Shown one piece after another: positions 11,634-20,055 of a DNA stretch of 64,000 bases. Position 1 is the first letter of the stretch; every line of letters begins with the position of its first letter. Below the pieces are notes generated by a model. It saw only the letters and a list, made by a program, of their open reading frames with translations, was not told the origin of the DNA and ran no database searches. Location of the stretch: the NCBI GenBank assembly GCA_022072055.1, contig JAJVIK010000023.1, positions 1 to 64,000 on the forward strand, written 5' to 3'. Both the position numbers and the translations under genes were made by a program. The DNA is from a bacterium (GTDB taxonomy: Bacteria > Hinthialibacterota > Hinthialibacteria > OLB16).

Positions 11634-14483
11634 TTAGAAGTCCTTGAAATCCTCTTCATCCAGCGGGAAGGCTTGCTCGCCGGAGCCAAGACTCTCTCCC
11701 ACGAGCGCCGGGGTCCGCCTGGAACGGCCGTTTCCTGCCGGCTTCATCGCGCCAACCTCAGCGGGTGAATCGTGATGCAGGATCGAGTGAATCCGACTGC
11801 CGGCGTGACCCTCCGCGACCTTCAAGTCGCTGACCTTGCGGATCTTCTTCCGCCCCTCGGAGGATGTCGGGACACCGTTTGAACGCGCCTTGTTTCCACC
11901 GATGATCGCAACCAGGACGCTGACCATTTGCTTGAGCTCCTCGGCTTGGGCGTTGAGCTCCTCGCTGGCCGAGGCGGATTCCTCCGCGGTCGCCGCGTTG
12001 GACTGAGTCACCTTGTCGAGCTGCGCCACCGCGGTGTTGATCTGCTCGATCCCCTGGGCCTGCTCCTGGCTTGCGGCGGTGACCTCGCCGATCAGATGCG
12101 CCACGCGCTGAACGCCCTCGACGATCTCCCGGAGGATTCCGCCCACCTCCTGGCTGGCGGCCACCCCCTCCTCGGCGTTTTTCTGAGAGCCTTCGATCAA
12201 GTTGGATGTGTTTTTGGCCGCCTCGGAGCTGCGCTGGGCCAGGTTGCGGACCTCCTCGGCCACCACCGCAAAGCCCTTCCCGGCCTCGCCCGCCCGCGCC
12301 GCCTCGACCGCCGCGTTAAGAGCAAGCAGATTGGTCTGGAACGCGATTTCGTCGATGGTCTTGATGATCTTCGCGGTCTCGTCCGAGGAGGTCTTGATTT
12401 TGGCCATCACCTCGGACATGCGATCCATCGCGCCGGTCCCTTTCTCGGCGGCGCGGCGCGCCTCCGTGGCCATCACATTCGCCTGGCGAGCGTTGTCGGC
12501 GTTCTGGCGCGTCATCGAGGAGGTCTCCTCCAGGCTGCTGGAAATCTCCTCCAGGGAGCTGGCCTGTTCGCTTGCTCCCTCGGCCATGGACTGACTGGAG
12601 GACGAAATCTCCCCGGAGGCGGCGGCGACCTGATCCGCCCCCTGGTTCAAGCCCTCGATCACGCGATTGATTGGGCCGGTGATCGAACGTGTCACCAGGA
12701 AGGCGATGAGGATGATCGCGGCGACTCCGACCGCGGCCACGATCAACATCATCGAGCGCAGCAGGGTGACCGCCGCGAACGCCTCGGCCTCATCCTTGCG
12801 CACTCCAAGCGCCCAGTTCACATCGAAAGCCTTCACGGGGGCGTAAGCGGTCAGAACCGGTGTTTCCACCCCGGTCACGGCCTTGGTGTAGGCGGTTCCG
12901 ACGGCCGCCCCGGTTTCGCCGGTCAGGGCCGCATCGATCATGCTGCTCTGGCACTTGATTCCCTTGGCGAAGGTGTTCGCCACCGAGAAATTCTCGCTGT
13001 CCAGGGGCGAATCCGCGCGCATGTGATGGTCCGGGCCAACCAGGAAGGTCTCCCCGCTCTCGCCCATTCCCTCCCGGCTTTGCACGACCTGGTTGATCGA
13101 GTCCAGGGAGAGCTGCAGGCCGACCACGAGTTCGACCTTGGAGGTTTTGGGATTGACCACCGGCTGGGCGATGAACGCCGCTGGGATGCCATTGCTGGGG
13201 GAGTAGGGGGCGAAATCCGCGAACCCGAACTCCTTGGACTGAACGACCTTCCGCACCAGGGACCCCATGTTGGAATCGGCCCACTTGCCGTTCACGAAAT
13301 TGGTTTGATAGTCCGGCTCCTTGGCGACCGTGTAGAAGCAGTAGCCGTCGGGATTGATCAGGAAGAGATCGTAGTAGCCGTAAAGGTTGGTGTATTTCTC
13401 GAAATAGAACTTGCCGTCCTCGTCCTTGGGGCAAAAGGCCTCCGAGACATCGATATCCGCGATGAGCGCCCAGGTCACATCGCCGGTGGTGATCGGAGTG
13501 TAGGCGGTCACAACCGGATTCCCCTTGTAGTTGGCATGCACCCCGGCTCCGGAGTCTCCAGCCAAAGCCAGTCTGACCGACTCGGTCTCAACCTTGCCCA
13601 GTTCGGGCTTCTGGAAGGAGGCTTGGACGCTCCTGTTCTCGGGGTCCATCAGCGAGTCGGAGCGCATGAGGAAATCCCGCCCCACCAGGTACGCCTCGCC
13701 GGTTTCCCCCATGCCGGTTCGCTCCTGCATGATCTCGGTGATTTGCTTCAAGGAGATCTGGAAGGCGGCCACGCCGGCGACAGCGCCCGAAGAGTCGGCG
13801 AGGGGAGTCGCCACGAAGGCCGCCGGAGCCTTGGAGGGTTCGTACCAAGCCAGGTCCACAAAGGTCGTGCCGCCGCGTCCCTGACGGAACGCCTGGGCCA
13901 GCACGCTGTCCTTTAAGGGGCCGGTCTCCAGGTTCGTTCCCCAATCTCCCTCCTTGGCCACGGTGAACACGACATTCCCGGCGCCATCAATCAACATCAC
14001 ATCATAGAATCCGAAGATGTCGCAGAAGATCTTGAGGCCCGCGAGTCGTTTCTCGTAGACAGACTTGTACTCCGGGCTATCCAGCCCCTTGGCGAAGGCC
14101 TCGGAGAACGCGGGCAGCCCTTCCACGAATCGGAGGTTTTTCTGCACATCGGTCATCAGCGCCAGTCGCTCGGAGAGGTATCGAGTGATCTGGGCCTTGC
14201 GCGCCTCGCGGATGGAAGTCAGCTTGTGGATCGCCTCTTCCCTTAGGGTCCCCACGGTTTCCACCAGGACCTGCATGTCCCCACGGCGTTCACCGAAATA
14301 TTTTTCAAGTTGGCTCTTCTTGATTTCCCGCACGCTTTCCAGCTGCCCATAGACCTGCTCCGAAAGGGAAGAGGAAGCCTTGTTCAGCGAAATGACCCCG
14401 ACAACCGTGAAGGGAATGAGCCCCACCGCGAGAAACGACAGGAGGAGCTTGGTTCCGAGTTTGAGCTGACGGCGAGTTGACAT
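11634..14483 (-). CDS. Methyl-accepting chemotaxis protein with two tandem Cache-like sensor modules
   Basis: TM near N-terminus, duplicated sensor segments ([20 protein letters not shown] / [20 protein letters not shown]), TM2, canonical MCP hairpin. Confidence 0.92.
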   Translation of the reverse strand: MSTRRQLKLGTKLLLSFLAVGLIPFTVVGVISLNKASSSLSEQVYGQLESVREIKKSQLEKYFGERRGDMQVLVETVGTLREEAIHKLTSIREARKAQITRYLSERLALMTDVQKNLRFVEGLPAFSEAFAKGLDSPEYKSVYEKRLAGLKIFCDIFGFYDVMLIDGAGNVVFTVAKEGDWGTNLETGPLKDSVLAQAFRQGRGGTTFVDLAWYEPSKAPAAFVATPLADSSGAVAGVAAFQISLKQITEIMQERTGMGETGEAYLVGRDFLMRSDSLMDPENRSVQASFQKPELGKVETESVRLALAGDSGAGVHANYKGNPVVTAYTPITTGDVTWALIADIDVSEAFCPKDEDGKFYFEKYTNLYGYYDLFLINPDGYCFYTVAKEPDYQTNFVNGKWADSNMGSLVRKVVQSKEFGFADFAPYSPSNGIPAAFIAQPVVNPKTSKVELVVGLQLSLDSINQVVQSREGMGESGETFLVGPDHHMRADSPLDSENFSVANTFAKGIKCQSSMIDAALTGETGAAVGTAYTKAVTGVETPVLTAYAPVKAFDVNWALGVRKDEAEAFAAVTLLRSMMLIVAAVGVAAIILIAFLVTRSITGPINRVIEGLNQGADQVAAASGEISSSSQSMAEGASEQASSLEEISSSLEETSSMTRQNADNARQANVMATEARRAAEKGTGAMDRMSEVMAKIKTSSDETAKIIKTIDEIAFQTNLLALNAAVEAARAGEAGKGFAVVAEEVRNLAQRSSEAAKNTSNLIEGSQKNAEEGVAASQEVGGILREIVEGVQRVAHLIGEVTAASQEQAQGIEQINTAVAQLDKVTQSNAATAEESASASEELNAQAEELKQMVSVLVAIIGGNKARSNGVPTSSEGRKKIRKVSDLKVAEGHAGSRIHSILHHDSPAEVGAMKPAGNGRSRRTPALVGESLGSGEQAFPLDEEDFKDF

Positions 14484-14519
14484 CGATTCTCTCCTTGATT
14501 GTTTTCGAGGAGGCTGATT

Positions 14520-15092
14520 TCAGTCCTCGTCCTGGGATTCCACAACAGCTTGGTTTGAGTCCGCGACTTCCTTGGTGGTCAGGAGCAGATCGCAGTCGAT
14601 CACCATCACGCTCCGATTGCCCACCTTGCCGATCCCGGTGATGAATTCGGTGTGAACATCACAGCCGAACGAGGGGGGAGGCTCGATCTGATCGCCGACA
14701 ATATTGAGGACTTCGGAGACCTCATCCACCAGAAGGCCCATCACCACCGGCCCGCCGGGCGCGTTGATCTGCACCACGATGATGCAAGTGCGCTCCGTGT
14801 CGGCCTGGCGCTCCATGCCGAATTTGAGGCGCAGGTCCAGAACCGGGATGACCTTCCCTCGCAGATTGATCACCCCTCGAATGAAGTTGGGCGTCCTCGG
14901 AACGCGAGTGATGGGCATCAAACCGATGATTTCCTGAACCTTGAGGATCTCGAGCCCATACTCCTCGCGATCGAGGTGGAAGGTCAGGAACTTGCCTCCC
15001 CTTACCGAAGGGCGCTCCAAGACCGCGGGGCCGGTCCTGGAATTGGATTGTTCGGCCATTTCGTGTGTGTCTCCTCTCCTGTCGTTGTTCAT
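14520..15092 (-). CDS. cheW: Chemotaxis coupling protein CheW
   Basis: FLTFHLDREEYGLEILKVQEIIGLMPITRVPRTPNFIRGVINLRGKVIPVLDLRLKFGM. Start MNNDRRGD at 15092 overlaps the cheA stop as ATGA. Confidence 0.95.
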   Translation of the reverse strand: MNNDRRGDTHEMAEQSNSRTGPAVLERPSVRGGKFLTFHLDREEYGLEILKVQEIIGLMPITRVPRTPNFIRGVINLRGKVIPVLDLRLKFGMERQADTERTCIIVVQINAPGGPVVMGLLVDEVSEVLNIVGDQIEPPPSFGCDVHTEFITGIGKVGNRSVMVIDCDLLLTTKEVADSNQAVVESQDED

Positions 15093-17992
15093 GAGCAAAG
15101 CGCCTCCTCGGGGAGGAGGATCTCTTCGATCCATTCAAGGGGGTCCCCCTGGTCAAGTCCGCGCGCGGGGACGTTGCAGCCGCCGGCGAGCCGGACCAAA
15201 CCGGCCACGTCCAGGATCAACCCGACCCGACCGTCCGGCATGATCGCCCCACCGGAGAGTCCCACCATTCCGCGGAAGGTCTCGCCCAGCGGCTTGATGA
15301 CAATCTGCTGCTGACCCAGGAGCTGGTCGACAAGAATCCCGATCCGCTTGCCCTCGTTCTCCACAACCACCACCGTGGCCTGAGAGGGAGCCTGCTCGGC
15401 GCCGTGAACACGGAAGAGCCGATCCAGTCGGAAGAGCGGGATCAGGTTCCCTTGGACCTTGAGCATTTCCCCCTTTCGCAACACCGTGGAAATGTCGCTC
15501 GGGGCGGGGCGTATGGATTGGATGATGGAAAGGGTCGGGATGATGTAGCGCTCGCCGGCCACGCGCACCACCATGCCGTCGATGATCGCCAAGGTCAGCG
15601 GAAGACTGATGCTGAAGATCGTGCCCATGCCCGGCTCAGACAGGATCTCGATCTGTCCCCGCAGCGACTCGATGTTGCGTTTGACCACATCCATGCCCAC
15701 GCCCCGGCCGGAGACATCGGTGACCTTCTTGGCGGTGGAGAAGCCGGGTTGGAAGATCAAGTTGAAGATTTCGCGATCCGAAAGACTTTCCCCCTCGCGA
15801 ACCAATCCCTTCTCGATGGCCTTGGTCAGAATGGCGTCCCGGTCGAGTCCGCGGCCATCGTCCTGGACCTCGATGTAGATGTTTCCCCCCTTGTGAAAAG
15901 CGCGCAGTTCCACACGGCCGGTTTCCGGTTTTCCGCCCGCGAGTCGATCCGCCGCGTGGGCCTCGATCCCGTGATCGACCGAATTCCGGATCATGTGCAC
16001 GAGCGGATCCCCGATTCGGTCCACGACCGTCTTGTCCAATTCCGTGTCCTCGCCGGTCATGACCAGCTCCACCCGCTTGCCCGACTTCTTGCCGAGATCA
16101 CGAACCAGGCGCGCCATGCGCTGGAAGGTGGCCCGGACCGGCACCATGCGCAGGGAGGTTCCCATTTCCTGGAGCTCGCGGGTGATCTTGTTGAGTTGGG
16201 TGAGGTGCCGGATCAGCTGCGGGGAAGCGACCTGGCGGAGCTCCGAGGATTGGCTGACCATCGATTCGGCGATCACCAATTCCCCGATGGTGTCGATCAG
16301 GCGATCCAACCGCGCGGCGTCCACCTTGACCGGCTCGGCGATCTGCATGGAGGGCTGAGCCCCCGCGACCTTCTGGCCGCGGATGCCGCGCGCGACATCC
16401 CGCGCATCCACCTGCTTTTCCCGAACCAGGATTTCACCCAGCTTGGGTCTGACTGGGGGAAGCTCCTGTCTATCGAGGGCGCGCTCGAGATCCTCGGGGG
16501 ATATCTCTCCCCCCTCGACAAGGATTTCTCCAAGCTTCCGATCGGGGGCGTGTTCGCGTTGAATCTCAAGGGCCGCGTTCACCTTGCGCCCCGAGACCGC
16601 GTTGGCCTCGATCAGAATCTCCCCAATTTTCTTACGCGCCGGCGGGTGCCGCTGGGCTTTCAGCGCCTCGGCGACCGCCTCCTCGGTCACGATTCCATTT
16701 TCGATCAGAGTGTCCCCAAGGCGCTTGTTCGGACCGGGGGTCTCGGACTCGATTGGGGACGAGGCACGCTGGGGTTCCCCCGAGGCGATTCTACGGATCT
16801 TCTCAATCAGACTCGGCAGATCGGGTTCGATTGAAATCGGCGCGCCGCTCGCGAAGGCGTTGTTCGCGTCCTCGATCAGGCCCTTGAGCATGTCCACCGT
16901 GTCGAAAATCACATCGATGGCATCCTCGGCCAAAGCCAGCTTCCCGTCGCGCGCCAGCCCGAGCAGGTTCTCCGCTTCATGGGCGAGCTCGGCGATCTGA
17001 CGATGCCCCAACATTCCGGCGGAGCCTTTGATGGTGTGGAAGGCCCGGAAGACCGCGTTCAGTGATTCGGCGTTCTCCGGGTCGGTCTCGATGGTCAACA
17101 GGTGAACATTGGCGTTTTCCAGGTGCTCATTCGACTCCGTGATAAAGCAGCTCATCATCTCCGGACTGGCATCGATCACAAACGCCGGATCGAAGGTTGG
17201 GAGGGAAGCGCGCGGGCGCGAATCCATAACGGGCCCCGGTCCGACGCCGGAGTCGGCCGGCTCGCCCTCGGCCTTTTCGGAGCGTGGCCCGCAACGATGT
17301 TGGACCTCGCGTGAGATTGCCTGGAGCGCCGAGATCCCCTTTCCCACCCGCTCCCAGGCATCCTTGGGGGAGTCGGTTTGGGGATCGACCAGGATTTCCA
17401 GGAGCTCCACCAGCTCGAACACGATCTCACCGCCGCGGTAGTCGCAGGTTTCAACGGCCCCGCTTTTGACTCGCTGGGCCAACAAAAGCAGCTCCCGAAG
17501 GTCCTCCTGGCGGCCGGGGTCAGCCAGGACGTAGCACGAAGAGAGGCTTTCCACCCACTCTCCGAGCTCCCGGCAAGAACAGCCCGGGTCCCTGTCGCTC
17601 GCCCCTTTTTCGGAGGCCTCCCAACTTTCAACCTCCACGCTCACGACTTCCAGGCTGGAGGCAATGGCCTGAATCTCGTGGGGGAGCTTGTCGCTCGCGA
17701 GGCGCACGACCAGCGGGGCGCCATCCTCAAGGCTCCCGTCCGCGCGCACATCGGGAACCGCCTCTTCAATCGTTCCAATCTGCGCCAATCGCTGGAGCGT
17801 GAGCAGCGCGCGGAGGTTCAACATCGGCAGGTTCTCCACATGGTGAAGGGTGACCCGCCATCGTCCTTCGCCGGATGCGCTTCGGTCTTCCTTGGGGGCA
17901 ATGTCGGTGGGGCGAGTGTCTTTCTTGGTCACGATCGTCTCTCTCGTTGAGATTGGGTTTGCCTTCCGAACTCTGTTCCTTGTGGTCCTCAT
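15089..17992 (-). CDS. cheA: Chemotaxis histidine kinase CheA (unusual architecture)
   Basis: HPt FRAFHTIKGSAGMLG, dimerization, HATPase (VHMIRNSVDHGIE, DDGRGLD, GRGVGMDVV) and CheW-like domains; start MRTTRNRVRK at 17992 makes an ATGA overlap with the upstream gene stop. Confidence 0.93.
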   Translation of the reverse strand: MRTTRNRVRKANPISTRETIVTKKDTRPTDIAPKEDRSASGEGRWRVTLHHVENLPMLNLRALLTLQRLAQIGTIEEAVPDVRADGSLEDGAPLVVRLASDKLPHEIQAIASSLEVVSVEVESWEASEKGASDRDPGCSCRELGEWVESLSSCYVLADPGRQEDLRELLLLAQRVKSGAVETCDYRGGEIVFELVELLEILVDPQTDSPKDAWERVGKGISALQAISREVQHRCGPRSEKAEGEPADSGVGPGPVMDSRPRASLPTFDPAFVIDASPEMMSCFITESNEHLENANVHLLTIETDPENAESLNAVFRAFHTIKGSAGMLGHRQIAELAHEAENLLGLARDGKLALAEDAIDVIFDTVDMLKGLIEDANNAFASGAPISIEPDLPSLIEKIRRIASGEPQRASSPIESETPGPNKRLGDTLIENGIVTEEAVAEALKAQRHPPARKKIGEILIEANAVSGRKVNAALEIQREHAPDRKLGEILVEGGEISPEDLERALDRQELPPVRPKLGEILVREKQVDARDVARGIRGQKVAGAQPSMQIAEPVKVDAARLDRLIDTIGELVIAESMVSQSSELRQVASPQLIRHLTQLNKITRELQEMGTSLRMVPVRATFQRMARLVRDLGKKSGKRVELVMTGEDTELDKTVVDRIGDPLVHMIRNSVDHGIEAHAADRLAGGKPETGRVELRAFHKGGNIYIEVQDDGRGLDRDAILTKAIEKGLVREGESLSDREIFNLIFQPGFSTAKKVTDVSGRGVGMDVVKRNIESLRGQIEILSEPGMGTIFSISLPLTLAIIDGMVVRVAGERYIIPTLSIIQSIRPAPSDISTVLRKGEMLKVQGNLIPLFRLDRLFRVHGAEQAPSQATVVVVENEGKRIGILVDQLLGQQQIVIKPLGETFRGMVGLSGGAIMPDGRVGLILDVAGLVRLAGGCNVPARGLDQGDPLEWIEEILLPEEALCS

Positions 17993-18399
17993 CGGGGGAC
18001 GGCCATCGCGCCTCGGCGCCATCCGATGTTTTCCGTTTCATGGGAAAGCCGCTCCAGCACCGCCGCGATTTCCATGAAATCGCCGTCGATATAGCTGATG
18101 ACTCTCGGATAGAGGGCGTGGGCCCTGGTAATGCTGTCGTCGCTCCGGTCCGGCAGGATCAGGATCGTGCGCAGGTCCTGAAAGAGATGGCTGACAGCGC
18201 AAAGATCCAGGAGGTCCCGTGGGGTCGCAGCGAGGAAGATCGCCAAGTCGCAGTCGTAATGGGGCTGGCGCAACCTGCAAGACAGGGTCTTTAGGGTTCG
18301 AAAGATTTCCAGTGTGTGCGCGGCTTCTATTTGAGCGAGGACCTGTTGGAGGCGCGCTCCGGGTCCGGATTCGGTTGGCAGATAGAGGAGCAGTTTCAT
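17989..18399 (-). CDS. Uncharacterised pseudo-receiver-like protein, first gene of the che operon
   Basis: MKLLLYLPTESGPGARLQQVLAQIEAAHTLEIFRTLKTLSCRLRQPHYDCDLAIFLAATPRDLLDLCAVSHLFQDLRTILILPDRSDDSITRAHALYPRVISYIDGDFMEIAAVLERL; alternating beta/alpha pattern like a receiver but no clear phosphoacceptor Asp. ATGA overlap with cheA. Confidence 0.6.
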   Translation of the reverse strand: MKLLLYLPTESGPGARLQQVLAQIEAAHTLEIFRTLKTLSCRLRQPHYDCDLAIFLAATPRDLLDLCAVSHLFQDLRTILILPDRSDDSITRAHALYPRVISYIDGDFMEIAAVLERLSHETENIGWRRGAMAVPR

Positions 18400-18601
18400 C
18401 GTTCTGGTGTGTTCGCGTCCCTTTTCACCCGGAGTCGTTTCCCGGGCGATCTGGGTCAATAACAATTGACGTGCCAAAAACGCATGAAATAATGGATATG
18501 AGTGAAGTCATTAAAACATGAGAAAAATGGAGGGAAGTGGATGTATTACAGTACCGCAAAGATGGAAATGTGTCCCACGGAACAGGACGGATTCCTGTGG
18601 T

Positions 18602-20038
18602 TCAGGACTGGAGGGCCGGGGAGGGGGGAGTTTCTGCTCGGGTAAAGCCGTGTTGCTTCAGCAGAGCGTAAAGGCGTGAACGTGAAAGACCGGACCGCGC
18701 GCAGGCGAGCCGGATATCCCCTCGATTTTGAGCCAAGAGCGCCCGAAGATACTGTTGTTCGGCCTGAGCCAATGCGGCCTCGCGAAACTCCTCCCAGCGC
18801 GGAAGGGTGTGGGGGGGAACCCCAAAGTTCAGTTCCGCCCTATGCGCAAGCCCCCTGGCGGACAATCCGGCCCGGGCCAGTTCCACTCGGACATGCACCG
18901 GAAGATGCTGGGGGAAGAGGACGCCTTCCGGTCCGGCGGCCGCGATTGACCGTTCGAGGGTGTTGACCAGCTCGCGGATATTTCCGGGCCAAGCGTAATT
19001 CTTGAGGGCTTCGAGAAACTCCGGAGAGAACTCCTTTGGCTCGATGTCAAACTGGTTGCAGATGCGCATGGTGTGGAAGGTCGCCAGCTCCGGGATGTCC
19101 CCTTTCCTCGCGCGCAGGGGAGGAAGTTCCAGGGTGAAAGCCCGCAAGCGGAAGAGCAGATCCTCGCGCAAGGTTCCTTCCCGGACCATCTGATCGAGGT
19201 TCCTGTTGGTCGCCGCCACGAGCCGGAAATCGCTCTCGACCTCATTCCTGGATCCGATGGGACGAAACCGGCGCTCTTGAAGAACTCGGAGAAAACTCTT
19301 CTGGAGGGGGAGAGGAAGTTCCCCGATCTCATCGAGAAACAGAGTCCCTCCGTCCGCCTGTCCCACAAGCCCTTCACGGCTGCTCTCCGCTCCGGTAAAG
19401 GCCCCCTTTTCATGCCCGAAAAGCATGCTTTCGACCAGGGTTTCGGGGAGGACAGTGCAATCCACCACCACGAAATTCCTTGAAGCCCGGCGGCTGTTGG
19501 CGTGAATGGCGCGCGCGAACAGCTCCTTTCCGGTGCCGGTTTCTCCGAGGATGAGGACATTGCTGTTCGATTGCGCGGACTGGGCCACCATGTCCAAGCA
19601 CTCTCGCAGGGGCGGACTATCTCCGATGATCCCGGCTCGCTTGATTTCCGTGGCCGAACGCGCCGCCAGCCGTTGCTCCCGGTACTGGAGCGCGCGGATG
19701 AACGGGAGCACGATTTCATTGAGGGAGGAGCCCTTTTCCACGTAATCCCAAGCCCCGCTCTTGATGGCGATTTCCGCCCCATCGGGATCACCCTGGCCGG
19801 TGAAGATGATCACCTCGGGCGGATCTGAACCTTCCCGGAGGCTCGGGAGGGCCTGAAGCCCGTTCCCGTCGGGCATGTGAACATCGAGGAACACCACATC
19901 GGGCGCGAATTGGCGCGCCAAACGGAGTCCCTCCGCAAGCGTGAGCGCCAACATGGTCCGGTGTCCCATGCTGGTGAACCGTCTTGCGAGCGACTCTCCC
20001 ACTTGGCGGTCGTCGTCTATTACCAGGACCTCAGCCAT
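18602..20038 (-). CDS. Sigma-54-dependent response regulator (NtrC family)
   Basis: Receiver, AAA+ GETGTGKELFARAIH, GAFTGAESSREGLVGQADGGTLFLDEIGELPL, C-terminal HTH (GDIRLACARSGLSRSRLYALLKQHG). Confidence 0.94.
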   Translation of the reverse strand: MAEVLVIDDDRQVGESLARRFTSMGHRTMLALTLAEGLRLARQFAPDVVFLDVHMPDGNGLQALPSLREGSDPPEVIIFTGQGDPDGAEIAIKSGAWDYVEKGSSLNEIVLPFIRALQYREQRLAARSATEIKRAGIIGDSPPLRECLDMVAQSAQSNSNVLILGETGTGKELFARAIHANSRRASRNFVVVDCTVLPETLVESMLFGHEKGAFTGAESSREGLVGQADGGTLFLDEIGELPLPLQKSFLRVLQERRFRPIGSRNEVESDFRLVAATNRNLDQMVREGTLREDLLFRLRAFTLELPPLRARKGDIPELATFHTMRICNQFDIEPKEFSPEFLEALKNYAWPGNIRELVNTLERSIAAAGPEGVLFPQHLPVHVRVELARAGLSARGLAHRAELNFGVPPHTLPRWEEFREAALAQAEQQYLRALLAQNRGDIRLACARSGLSRSRLYALLKQHGFTRAETPPSPALQS

Positions 20039-20055
20039 CTGCGCTCCCCATGGAA

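Noticed and set aside
11928-13916. 662-aa + strand ORF antisense to the two-Cache MCP
   Set aside because: His/Gly/Leu-rich mirror of a strongly supported MCP gene; no recognisable domains.
15404-16834. 476-aa + strand ORF antisense to cheA
   Set aside because: Antisense artefact of high GC; cheA frame is certain.
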